This document shows, one piece after another, positions 26,686 through 35,353 of a stretch of 64,000 nucleotides of DNA. The notes below the pieces were generated by a model. It did not search any database and was not told the origin of the DNA. It saw nothing but the letters and a program-made list of their open reading frames with translations. This DNA comes from Vondammii sp040505895 (GTDB lineage Bacteria > Pseudomonadota > Gammaproteobacteria > Chromatiales > Chromatiaceae). Location: positions 310,001 to 374,000 of the forward strand of contig JBEVXU010000012.1 of the NCBI GenBank assembly GCA_040505895.1, read 5' to 3'. How positions within the stretch are numbered: position 1 is the first letter of the stretch; each line of letters starts with the position of its first letter. Both the position numbers and the translations under genes were made by a program.

Positions 26686-26813
26686 GCGTCCCCAACCCGT
26701 AGATAACACCAACTGCTGGGACACCCATAACTTCCTTGACATCGGCTCCAGAAGTTCTATGTATGTTCCCTAGCTCCTTACTTATCCAGTGCCGAAACGT
26801 TCAAGGAAAAAAC

Positions 26814-28235
26814 ATGTACCAATTCACTCACAAGACAAAAATCGTTTGTACGGTAGGGCCTGTATCAAACAGCCAGGAGGCCTTGGAACGGATGTTGGCG
26901 GCAGGCATGAATGTCGCCAGGTTGAACTTCTCCCATGGGGAGCTGGATATCCATGGGCGCAATATCAAAACCCTGCGGCGGGCCTCGTCCGCATGTAGCC
27001 GCCGGGTAGCGATCATGGCCGACCTGCCGGGGCCAAAAATGCGTATCGGGAGGTTGCAACAGGAACCTATACGATTAAGTTCGGGCGATCGTTTTACCTT
27101 GACTCCGGATGATATTGTGGGCGACATAACCAAGGTGTCAGTAACTGTCAAGGATTTGGCTCGGTTGGTGACTGTAAATGACCGTCTGTTTCTTAATGAT
27201 GGGCTGATCTCTTTGAGGGTGGCGGAGATAGACAAAAACGATGTGGTGTGTGAGGTGTTGATCGGTGGTGAACTGCGTTCCCGCAAGGGGTTGAATCTAC
27301 CCGGTATCGATCTTGGAGTTTCGGCCTTCACCGAAAACGATAACCGCTGTCTGGAGTTCGCCCTGAGCCATGGTGTGGATGCAGTCAGTCAATCGTTCGT
27401 GGCCACCGCCGGGGATATACTCAGGGTGCGCGAGCGCGCCCGTGAACTTGGCTATGCCCCGTTTATCATAGCCAAGATAGAGCGTTCCATTGCCCTGGAA
27501 CATCTGGAAGAGATAATAGCGGCGGCGGATGGGGTCATGCTGGCAAGGGGCGACCTGGGCGTGGAGACACCCATAGCCAGCATGGCCGTGGTGCAGAAGG
27601 ATCTGATAGCCCTGGCCAACGGGATGTGCAAGCCGGTAATCACCGCCACCCAGATGCTGGAATCGATGACCTACAATCCCCTCCCGACACGTGCCGAGGC
27701 CACCGATGTGGCCAATGCCATCCTCGACGGAACGGATGCGGTGATGTTGTCAGCCGAGTCCGCCATCGGCAACTATCCGGTGGAGTCAGTAGCGATGCTG
27801 GCAAGTATTGCGGCCGCGACTGAACCCACCATTAAGGTGCGGCGTGACCAGCGTCCACAGGATCCAGCCATAGTGAAGAGTGTAATCGCCCGTAATCTTC
27901 AGCAGATGGTGAATAGTCTGAAACCGACAGCGGTGATGGTGCCCACCAGAAGTGGCTCCATGGCGCGGAATGTGGCCTCTTTCCGCCCCGCCTCTTGGAT
28001 CACTGCCTTCAGTACCTGCGAAGAGACCTGTCAGGCCCTGCAGTTCTCCTATGGGGTTTTTCCAGTGCTGGTAGCGAATGAGTATCTTGACTGGACCAAA
28101 TTTACCCGTGATTGGTTACGTCAGCATGGCATGAACAGCGGTTTTGCTGTAATGGCGCAGGGTTCATCACCGGAACGGCCAAACGCCAACCATCAACTTG
28201 ATATATTTGATCTTGCGGTGGAGGATGATGCTTGA
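26814..28235 (+). CDS. pyk: Pyruvate kinase
   Basis: Transfers phosphate from phosphoenolpyruvate to ADP, giving pyruvate and ATP. The 473-residue protein has the N-terminal KTKIVCTVGP strand, NVARLNFSHG (about 32-41), DLPGPKMRIG (about 69-78), the active-site lysine segment IIAKIERS (about 222), MLARGDLGVE (about 243) and PVITATQMLESM (about 273-284). The C-terminal allosteric domain is present. The ATG at 26814 follows AAGGAA. The gene lies 320 bases after tctA on the same strand, separated by a MITE. It may be part of the same physiological module, which is inferred from position only. Confidence 0.93.
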   Translation: MYQFTHKTKIVCTVGPVSNSQEALERMLAAGMNVARLNFSHGELDIHGRNIKTLRRASSACSRRVAIMADLPGPKMRIGRLQQEPIRLSSGDRFTLTPDDIVGDITKVSVTVKDLARLVTVNDRLFLNDGLISLRVAEIDKNDVVCEVLIGGELRSRKGLNLPGIDLGVSAFTENDNRCLEFALSHGVDAVSQSFVATAGDILRVRERARELGYAPFIIAKIERSIALEHLEEIIAAADGVMLARGDLGVETPIASMAVVQKDLIALANGMCKPVITATQMLESMTYNPLPTRAEATDVANAILDGTDAVMLSAESAIGNYPVESVAMLASIAAATEPTIKVRRDQRPQDPAIVKSVIARNLQQMVNSLKPTAVMVPTRSGSMARNVASFRPASWITAFSTCEETCQALQFSYGVFPVLVANEYLDWTKFTRDWLRQHGMNSGFAVMAQGSSPERPNANHQLDIFDLAVEDDA

Positions 28236-28418
28236 TTAATGCACCATATTTGCTTTACATACAAGCCACTTAATACTATCTGATTTGATAAATCTAGTTT
28301 ATCAAGAAAGAGCCAATGTTTTCGCGTGAGCTACAGAGTGTAATACCATTAATTATTTCTATTTGAATAACCTCCGGCAGGGGTCAGCTATCAAGGGATG
28401 AGCGCTTAAGGAATTGCG

Positions 28419-29129
28419 ATGCCAAGAAGAACACGGATGTATATACCAGAGCCTCGCTATTATATCATTCAGCGCGGCAACAACCACGAGGCTTGTTTTA
28501 TCGAGCCAGAGAACTATCAGTTCTATATTGAGCTTTGGCAAGAACTTTCCAAGCGGTATGGCGTTGATGTACATGCCTATTGCCTGATGACCAACCATAT
28601 TCATTTTCTCGCAACACCCTCAACTGAAACGGCGCTATCAAATACCATGAAAGTGGTTGGAAGCCGTTATGCACAGTACATAAACAAAAAATACAAGCGC
28701 ACTGGCACGCTATGGGAAGGCCGGCATCGAGCAAGCTTGGTACAGCAGAATCGTTATTTGTTGACTTGTTACCGATATATTGAATTAAATCCTGTTAGGG
28801 CAGGCATGGTGTTAAGGCCGGAAGAATACCGGTGGTCAAGTTATGGCAGCAATGGATGGGGAGATGGGAGTTGGATTACCCCGCATCAGGAATATTTCCG
28901 ACTTGGTGGTGACCCGGTGGTGCGTTACCATGCCTATCGTGAGTTGTTCAAGGTTCAGTTAAGCGAAGAGAATCTACACCTCATCAGAAAGGCCGCTCAT
29001 TACTGCCAGCCGGTAAGTAATGACAGATTTAGAGAAGAAATAGAGTTGAAGTATGGGGTAAAGCTTGGTCAGATGATCCGTGGACGACCGCGTGAGAAAA
29101 GCCGAGAAGAGGAATTGTACAATAAATAA
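28419..29129 (+). CDS. REP-associated tyrosine transposase (Y1 HUH family)
   Basis: A 236-residue single-strand transposase of the IS200/IS605-like Y1 family, RAYT branch. The HUH motif is in MTNHIHFLATP (about residue 64), and the catalytic Tyr is expected in LTCYRYIELNPVRAGM (about 117-132), the RAYT signature. It opens RYYIIQRGNNHEACF, also typical. RAYTs are domesticated or semi-mobile enzymes thought to spread REP hairpins, of which this window has five. Flanking GGGGTCAG (about 28380) and CTGTCCCCTTTTT (29134-29146) resemble ends seen around such genes. It abuts a truncated znuB. Confidence 0.88.
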   Translation: MPRRTRMYIPEPRYYIIQRGNNHEACFIEPENYQFYIELWQELSKRYGVDVHAYCLMTNHIHFLATPSTETALSNTMKVVGSRYAQYINKKYKRTGTLWEGRHRASLVQQNRYLLTCYRYIELNPVRAGMVLRPEEYRWSSYGSNGWGDGSWITPHQEYFRLGGDPVVRYHAYRELFKVQLSEENLHLIRKAAHYCQPVSNDRFREEIELKYGVKLGQMIRGRPREKSREEELYNK

Positions 29130-29149
29130 TCCCTCTGTCCCCTTTTTGC

Positions 29150-29841
29150 TTGGCGACACCCTTGCCCACTCGGCACTTCTCGGCGTCGCCCTCGGTTTTC
29201 TTCTCGGCATCAACCTCAATCTGGCTGTGGTGGCGGTGGCGGTGGCCGTCACCATAGCCCTGCTACTGCTCGGCCTCCAGAACAATCGACAGCTGGCATC
29301 AGACACACTACTCGGCATCCTCGCCCACAGCGCGCTCTCCCTTGGTTTGGTAGTGATGGCCTTCCAGGAAAATGTACGCGTTGACCTGATGGGCTACCTG
29401 TTCGGTGATATCCTTGCAGTCACCGCCACCAATCTATTGTGGGTCTGGGGTGGGGGTGTAACGGCACTGCTGTTACTGGTGTTGATCTGGCGTCCACTAC
29501 TGGCGCTGACCGTGCATGAAGAGCTGGCCCGGGTGGAAGGGGTGGCGGCAACACGGGTGCAGCTGGTTTTTATGTTGATGATCGCCTTGGTGATAGCTGT
29601 GTCGATGAAGATCGTCGGTGTACTATTAATCACCTCTATGATGATCATCCCAGCGGCGACGGCACGCCGTTTCAGCCGCACACCGGAACAGATGGCGATA
29701 GCAGCAGCAGCCACCGGCGCTATTGCCGTGTTCCTTGGGTTAGCCGGCTCCTGGTATTGGGACACACCGGCAGGACCTTCAGTCGTGGTGGCAGCGGCAC
29801 TGCTGTTTTCACTGAGCCGGTTGCCAATACTCAGAGGATGA
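29150..29841 (+). pseudogene. 5'-truncated second znuB
   Basis: From 29150 the sequence encodes ZnuB from GDTLAHSALLG to the end (ILRG stop at 29841), lacking the first 33 or so residues and so the first membrane helix. A frame does run in from a GTG at 29080, but those codons are the out-of-frame 3' end of the transposase gene. Bases 29150-29414 match znuB 15709-15967 except for one substitution and a 6-bp GGTGGC insertion; after that the two genes diverge markedly. There is no znuA or znuC here, so it is probably non-functional. Confidence 0.82.
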
Positions 29842-29945
29842 AAGCTTATAGAGTAAACTTGGCTACTCATCTGTTGATCTGAAAGGCGTTGCCAGAGAGA
29901 CCGTGGTAACTATCACCCTAAAGCAGGCATTAATGGAGTCTTGTG

Positions 29946-30479
29946 ATGAAGAAAGAGAGGTACTGCGCCTACAACCCATTCACGAAACTCGTGATGAGCT
30001 ATCGAAATCCGAAAAGACCACTACACAATCCATTGACAAGAGTTCCCGGGGTCTCAGTTCGCCGGTACATGCTGGACCAGCCGGCACTGCTGGCAGACGT
30101 CGAGCAGACGCACGGCTTGTATATTGTAGGTCACTGTAGTCCAGGCTCAAGTCAGATTTCGAGTGGTGGCGAGGATGACGAGAGCATAGATGCCGATGAG
30201 CTAGCTCGTCGGATAAGGGCGAACGGTCTACCACTTGATCGACTTAAAATGAAGCTTTGGGCGTGTAATGCGGGGAGGGGCACCCTCTTGCATCGGGCAT
30301 TCGCGCGAAAGCTGCTCAGAAGCTTGCGCAGAGTCGGCTACAGTCAGATCGCTGTGGACGCCTATACCTTGACCCTGGGAAAGCGGCAGAACTTCGATGA
30401 CGGTCTGTGGCACAACCGAGCGTACGGGAAGCAAGGCGAGCAAGTCAGAGCAAGCGCACATCGGAAGACGTTCCGTTGA
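29946..30479 (+). CDS. Putative clan CD cysteine peptidase (C80/caspase-like), orphan
   Basis: A 177-residue cytoplasmic protein with no signal peptide. LYIVGHCSPG (His near 62) and KLWACNAG (Cys near 107) place a His-Gly-like turn and an Ala-Cys motif after two hydrophobic strands, in the order and spacing of the catalytic His/Cys dyad of clan CD peptidases (C80 toxin autoproteases, C14 metacaspases). Between them is an acidic segment, GGEDDESIDADELARRI. The C-terminus is basic. The ATG at 29946 has GGAG 7 bases upstream. It sits alone after the truncated znuB in a mobile-looking region. Function and targets are not known; the fold assignment is by motif only. Confidence 0.6.
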   Translation: MKKERYCAYNPFTKLVMSYRNPKRPLHNPLTRVPGVSVRRYMLDQPALLADVEQTHGLYIVGHCSPGSSQISSGGEDDESIDADELARRIRANGLPLDRLKMKLWACNAGRGTLLHRAFARKLLRSLRRVGYSQIAVDAYTLTLGKRQNFDDGLWHNRAYGKQGEQVRASAHRKTFR

Positions 30480-30695
30480 TGTATCGAATGAAGGTGCATC
30501 ACGACTGATCCGCAGATGGTCTAATAGGGCATGACTGCGTATACGCTATCACTTAGCGCATGGCTGATTTGGTTGTAGCGCAGCAATCTATAGGGTGTCC
30601 ATTATTGCTTTATGCACATATCAAACTGTTCTGCCAATTCTGGCGATGACTTTTTAGTAAACGCGACAATAGGCTGGTTTATATCACTCTTTTCA

Positions 30696-32387
30696 CTAAA
30701 CTTTAAAACTTCCCACCATATGCTTTAACTTGCCTGCAAGCTCTGCAAAGTGTTCGCTGGCTTGAGCTGTTTCTTTGGAATCCAAGGTAGTCTGTGCTGC
30801 AATATTGGAGATACTGGCGATATTCTGCTGAATATCTTCTGCGACCGCATTCTGCTCTTCGGCGGCACTCGCCACCTGCTCATTGACCTCAGAGATACTC
30901 TCCACAGAGGTGGTAATGGCTCGCAATGATTCGCCCGCCAGTGAGACCTCATGCGCACCCTCCCGGGCACGCACCCTGCCCTTCTCCACCAAGGCAACAG
31001 CATTGCGTGCCGCACTCTGCAGACGCTCGATCATCTCCTGAATTTCAGTTGTCGAATCCTGCGTTCGTGCAGCCAGAGTGCGCACCTCATCCGCCACTAC
31101 GGCAAAACCACGTCCCTGTTCTCCAGCCCGTGCCGCCTCGATTGCGGCATTCAACGCCAATAGATTTGTCTGATCAGCAATTCCACGAATCACATCCAGC
31201 ACACCACCGATGCTCTCGCTATCCACCGCCAGTTTCTGAATCACATCTGCTGTAGTAACCACCTCATCGGCCAGTTCATTGATGTGTTTCATTGTGCTCA
31301 TTACCACATTGAGACCCTTACCGGTCTCCTCACGGGCGTTGCGGGTTGCATCGGCCGCCTCGACGGTATTTCTTGCGACCTCCTGTACAGTAGTCACCAT
31401 CTGTTGCATAGCGATGACGATGTGGTCCGTTGCAGCCTGTTGCTCTCTAATACCGGCTCCCGTCTTCTCTGTCACCATATAGGTCTGTTCTGCAGCGGAA
31501 GAGAGCAGTTCAGAAACCCCACGGATTTCCAGCACCATATCCTGAATCGCCTGTATAAACGAGTTGAACCAGTGTGACAGTTCACCCAATTCGGTACCCT
31601 TCTGCTCACTCAATCGTTGAGTAAGATTCCCTTCTCCTTCAGCGATATCATGTAGATGCGCAATAACCTGTCCCAGAGGGCGCTTAATACTTAGCGTAAT
31701 CAAGAACCCAAGTACTAGCGCCAAAACCAGCCCCCCGACAATAACAACCAAAGAGGCAAGCGTTGCACTGTTAGATGCTTGACTTGTGCCCGACAGAGCA
31801 CTGTTTTGAATATTCCAGCCTACATGCTCAACTTCATCTAGAAGGATAATAATCTCTTCTGCATTGGCATCTGCCGCCGTATCCAAACTATGTTGCTGAA
31901 CGGCTGCGGCATCAGATTGGATATTGTTACTAAAGCCCAACAAAACCAGATCATGGATCTGTTCTACTCTTTTCATCAAGAGATGGTCGTGCACACGCTC
32001 AACATCCGTGAGCAGCTTTTTAAGCTGGTCGATCACTTGCTTCCCGGCCAGTTGTCCGGATTGCTCATTGAGGATGCCGTGCATCTTCACAATCAGTGCA
32101 GCGAGCTCTCCTTTCTGGGCTTGTGATGCCTGCCAAAACGACTCCATCTCCCCCTTATCTTCGGCGCTCAGCATCTCCATAATGTATAGTTGCTGAGAAC
32201 GGATAGCCATTTTCATCTTCATGGCTGTACCGATAAGAGGTGCAGAACTGATAACCTTCTCTGACTCTTTGTTGATCTGATTCATACCCTGATAGTTGAC
32301 ACCACCAACCACTAGAATAACGACAGCAAGCAGGCCAAAACAGGCCACCAGTCTTGCCATAATTGAAATATTATTTAGAAAACCCAT
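30696..32387 (-). CDS. Methyl-accepting chemotaxis protein
   Basis: A 563-residue inner-membrane chemoreceptor. One helix near 12-32, a helical periplasmic sensor domain of about 150 residues with no PAS or Cache pattern I can recognise (four-helix-bundle-like), and a second helix near 209-231. A HAMP domain with KRPLGQVIAHLHDIAEGEGNLTQRL is followed by the signalling domain. The hairpin tip reads VIRGIADQTNLLALNAAIEAARAGEQGRGFAVVA in outline, near 415-450, the invariant MCP signature. No C-terminal NWETF-type CheR tether. No chemotaxis genes are adjacent; the ligand is unknown. Confidence 0.92.
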   Translation of the reverse strand: MGFLNNISIMARLVACFGLLAVVILVVGGVNYQGMNQINKESEKVISSAPLIGTAMKMKMAIRSQQLYIMEMLSAEDKGEMESFWQASQAQKGELAALIVKMHGILNEQSGQLAGKQVIDQLKKLLTDVERVHDHLLMKRVEQIHDLVLLGFSNNIQSDAAAVQQHSLDTAADANAEEIIILLDEVEHVGWNIQNSALSGTSQASNSATLASLVVIVGGLVLALVLGFLITLSIKRPLGQVIAHLHDIAEGEGNLTQRLSEQKGTELGELSHWFNSFIQAIQDMVLEIRGVSELLSSAAEQTYMVTEKTGAGIREQQAATDHIVIAMQQMVTTVQEVARNTVEAADATRNAREETGKGLNVVMSTMKHINELADEVVTTADVIQKLAVDSESIGGVLDVIRGIADQTNLLALNAAIEAARAGEQGRGFAVVADEVRTLAARTQDSTTEIQEMIERLQSAARNAVALVEKGRVRAREGAHEVSLAGESLRAITTSVESISEVNEQVASAAEEQNAVAEDIQQNIASISNIAAQTTLDSKETAQASEHFAELAGKLKHMVGSFKV

Positions 32388-32652
32388 AGACTCTCCATTC
32401 CCTCACTTCTACCGTCTGAACCGCTTCTCTAATTCTGCCATCAAATCTGGTCAAATTGGGCTCAATCCCCGTAATAGTGGATTGATTGGCTGATCGCTAA
32501 GGCCCGCACCCTGCAAATGGCTACCGGCCTGACACAAGCCGACACTCAATAACGTGATATCAAACACCATTTACTGCAACTTGAGACAATTTCACAATAA
32601 TCAACATCTCACATAAGAACCATAGTTTTGCTAGCGGCTGCTTATCGGTTTT

Positions 32653-32774
32653 ATTAACTTAAGTTTCGGAATTCAAATGACGTAAAAGGCTTGGATAGAT
32701 CGTCCCTTCTCCCTCAGGGAGAAGGCCAGGATGAGGGAGAGGGGGCTAATTAACTCCGAAACTTGAGTTATTAA
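32653..32774. repeat. 122-bp MITE-like element
   Basis: Ends ATTAACTTAAGTTTCGGA and TCCGAAACTTGAGTTATTAA are inverted repeats. The centre (32704-32745) carries CCTTCTCCCT-CAGGGAGAAGG, related to the core of the repeats at 35087 and 50971. It is the main content of the 32388-32802 gap; the remainder shows no gene. Confidence 0.65.
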
Positions 32775-32802
32775 ATACGGACTACCATGCTTTGCTATGC
32801 AT

Positions 32803-33993
32803 TCAGAGCCCCATTTCCCCTTTCACCGCATTGAAATACTCCATGGAAAGAGCCAGTTCATCCATGGTATGAGCGGCGGATATCTGAGTACGAATACGTG
32901 CCTTACCATCAGGCACAACCGGGTAGGAGAAGGCAATAACATAGACCCCCTTCTCCAACATTCTGGCGGCAAACTCTACCGCAACAGATGCATCGTAGAG
33001 CATGATCGGGCAGATAGGGTGACTGCCGGGAAGGATATCAAACCCATGCTCACTCATTCCCTGACGGAAGAAGCGGGTATTCTCTTCGAGCTGGTCATGC
33101 AGTTCACTGGAACGACCAAGCAGTTCCAGTGCCTTGATCGCTCCCGCCACTACCGGTGGCGCCAAGGTATTGGAGAAGAGGTAGGGGCGCGAGCGCTGAC
33201 GCAGTAGTTCAACGATTTCACGGCGACCACTGGTATAACCGCCACCGGCCCCACCCAGCGCCTTGCCCAGGGTGCCGGTGGTGATATCCACACGATCCAC
33301 ACAGCCGCGGTATTCGTGAGTGCCACGCCCACGTTTGCCGACAAGTCCAACGCCATGGCTATCGTCGAAATGAACCAAAGCATTGTAGGTTTCAGCCAGC
33401 TCACAGATATGGTCGAGTTGGGCGATAGTGCCATCCATAGAGAAGACACCATCGGTTGAGATCAGCTTAAAGCGTGCACCGGCAGCATCCGCCACCTTTA
33501 GTTGTCCCTCAAGATCAGCCATATCACTGTTGCGGTAGCGGTAGCGTTTTGCCTTGCTCAGGCGTATACCATCGATGATTGAGGCGTGATTCAGCTCATC
33601 TGAGATCACTGCATCCTCCGCTCCCAACAAAGCTTCGTATAGCCCACCATTGGCATCGAAACAGGAGGGGTAGAGGATAGTATCCTCTGTACTGAGAAAC
33701 TCACTCAGCTTGGCTTCCAGTCGCTTATGAATTGACTGGGTGCCGCAGATAAAGCGTACCGAAGCAAGGCCATAACCCCACTCTTCAAGCCCTCGGTGGG
33801 CCGCCTCCACCACCTCAGGGTGCTGGGCCAGCCCAAGGTAGTTATTGGCACAGAGGTTGATTACCTGCGGGTGGCCAGGCACATCCACATGACTTCCCTG
33901 AGGGGTGGTAATGATGCGCTCATCCTTATAGAGCCCGGCACTATGAATAGTCTCAAGCTGCTGTTGCAGGTGCTGTTTGAATTCTTTATACAT
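32803..33993 (-). CDS. kbl: Glycine C-acetyltransferase (2-amino-3-ketobutyrate CoA ligase)
   Basis: PLP enzyme splitting 2-amino-3-ketobutyrate with CoA into glycine and acetyl-CoA, the second step of threonine breakdown. 396 residues. INLCANNYLGLAQHPEV is near residue 45, HFDDSHGVGLVGKRGRGTHE near 205 and the PLP-lysine segment TTGTLGKALGGAGGGY near 237-252. The ATG at 33993 has GAAGGAAAG before it. It follows tdh with an 11-base gap, forming the standard tdh-kbl operon. Confidence 0.95.
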   Translation of the reverse strand: MYKEFKQHLQQQLETIHSAGLYKDERIITTPQGSHVDVPGHPQVINLCANNYLGLAQHPEVVEAAHRGLEEWGYGLASVRFICGTQSIHKRLEAKLSEFLSTEDTILYPSCFDANGGLYEALLGAEDAVISDELNHASIIDGIRLSKAKRYRYRNSDMADLEGQLKVADAAGARFKLISTDGVFSMDGTIAQLDHICELAETYNALVHFDDSHGVGLVGKRGRGTHEYRGCVDRVDITTGTLGKALGGAGGGYTSGRREIVELLRQRSRPYLFSNTLAPPVVAGAIKALELLGRSSELHDQLEENTRFFRQGMSEHGFDILPGSHPICPIMLYDASVAVEFAARMLEKGVYVIAFSYPVVPDGKARIRTQISAAHTMDELALSMEYFNAVKGEMGL

Positions 33994-34004
33994 AGCGCTT
34001 TCCT

Positions 34005-35042
34005 TCAACTCTCCCAATCGAGAATCACCTTGCCCGACTCGCCTGTACGCATCACATCGAAGCCCTGCTGAAACTCATCAGCGGAAAAACGGTGGGTAAT
34101 GATTGGAGAGATATCCAATCCACTATCGATCATCACTGACATCTTATACCAGGTCTCATACATCTCGCGGCCATAGATACCTTTGATGGTGAGCATGTTG
34201 AACACCACTTTGTTCCAGTCGACGGTCATCTCTTCAGAGGGAAGCCCGAGCATGGCAATCTTGCCGCCATGACACATATTGTCGAGCATGGCGGCAAATG
34301 CCGAAGGGTTACCCGACATCTCCAGAGCGATATCAAAGCCCTCATCCATTCCCAACTCCTGTTGCACATCCTCCAGCCGTTCACTGCGCACATCCACTGT
34401 ACGGGTAGCTCCCAGCCGTGACGCCAGGTTGAGCCGGTAGGGGTTGATATCAGTAATCACTACATGACGTGCTCCAGCATGGCGGCAGACTGCCGCCGCC
34501 ATGGCACCAATGGGACCGGCACCGGTGATCAGTACATCCTCGCCTACCAAATCATATTTAAGTGCGGTGTGGACGGCGTTGCCGAATGGATCGAATACAG
34601 CAGCAATATCCAGATCAGTTGCCGGGCGGTGTTCCCAGACGTTGGACATCGGCAGTGCCACATACTCAGCAAATGCACCCTGGCGGTTAACACCAATACC
34701 GCTGGTATGGGCACAGAGGTGGCGGCGACCGGCCATACAGTTGCGGCAGCGTCCACACACCACATGCCCCTCACCGGAGACAATTTCTCCCACTCTAAAG
34801 TCATTGACGTTATCGCCCACCGCCACGATCTCACCAACAAACTCATGCCCCACCACCATCGGCACGGGGATGGTTTTTTGCGCCCAAGCATCCCAGTTAT
34901 AGATATGGATATCGGTGCCACAGATGGCAGTACGCTTCACCTTGATCAACACATCGTTGATACCGATGGACGGCACCGGTACCTGCTCCATCCAGATGCC
35001 CTCTTCAGGTTTTGCTTTCACCAGCGCCCGCATAGTTTCCAT
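34005..35042 (-). CDS. tdh: L-threonine 3-dehydrogenase
   Basis: NAD+-dependent, zinc-containing medium-chain dehydrogenase oxidising threonine to 2-amino-3-ketobutyrate. 345 residues. Catalytic zinc ligands are Cys in AICGTDIHIYNWD (about 41) and His/Glu in GHEFVGEIV (about 66). The structural zinc site CGRCRNCMAGRRHLC is near 96-110 and the Rossmann motif ITGAGPIGAMAAA near 173. First gene of the tdh-kbl operon; upstream is a 174-bp repeat. Confidence 0.96.
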   Translation of the reverse strand: METMRALVKAKPEEGIWMEQVPVPSIGINDVLIKVKRTAICGTDIHIYNWDAWAQKTIPVPMVVGHEFVGEIVAVGDNVNDFRVGEIVSGEGHVVCGRCRNCMAGRRHLCAHTSGIGVNRQGAFAEYVALPMSNVWEHRPATDLDIAAVFDPFGNAVHTALKYDLVGEDVLITGAGPIGAMAAAVCRHAGARHVVITDINPYRLNLASRLGATRTVDVRSERLEDVQQELGMDEGFDIALEMSGNPSAFAAMLDNMCHGGKIAMLGLPSEEMTVDWNKVVFNMLTIKGIYGREMYETWYKMSVMIDSGLDISPIITHRFSADEFQQGFDVMRTGESGKVILDWES

Positions 35043-35086
35043 TTTACCACCGACCTTTTTTCGTTATTCAACGTCGAAGTGCAGTC

Positions 35087-35260
35087 CTCCCTCTCCCCAA
35101 CGGAGGGTGTCGCAAAAGTACCCTCTCCCCACCGGGGAGAGGGCTAGGGTGAGGGGGATCAATAGGTAACTTATTGATTTAATACACCCTCATCCTAACC
35201 TTCTCCCTCGTAGGGAGAAGGGACTGGTGCTTTTACGACACCCTCCACCGGGGAGAGGGA
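35087..35260. repeat. MITE-like element with TGTCGYAAAAG ends
   Basis: About 174 bp with long terminal inverted repeats: CCCTCTCCCC, then GGAGGGTGTCGCAAAAG at the left, and CTTTTACGACACCCTCC at the right. Inside are two CCTCTCCC/GGGAGAGG-type stems and a TTATTGATTTAATACACC centre. An inverted copy lies at 50971-51142. The remainder of 35043-35353 shows nothing more. Confidence 0.78.
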
Positions 35261-35353
35261 ACTGGAGCTTTCACCACACCCTATCAGACACCACCCTCAC
35301 CATTGAACTAGGACAGCCCAGCTCCCGTTCAAGTATAGGTCTGATTCATCACC

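Noticed and set aside
29080..29841. Functional ZnuB variant starting inside the transposase gene
   Set aside because: The GTG at 29080 and its codons are out-of-frame transposase sequence, and the first membrane helix of ZnuB is absent. There are no partner genes nearby.
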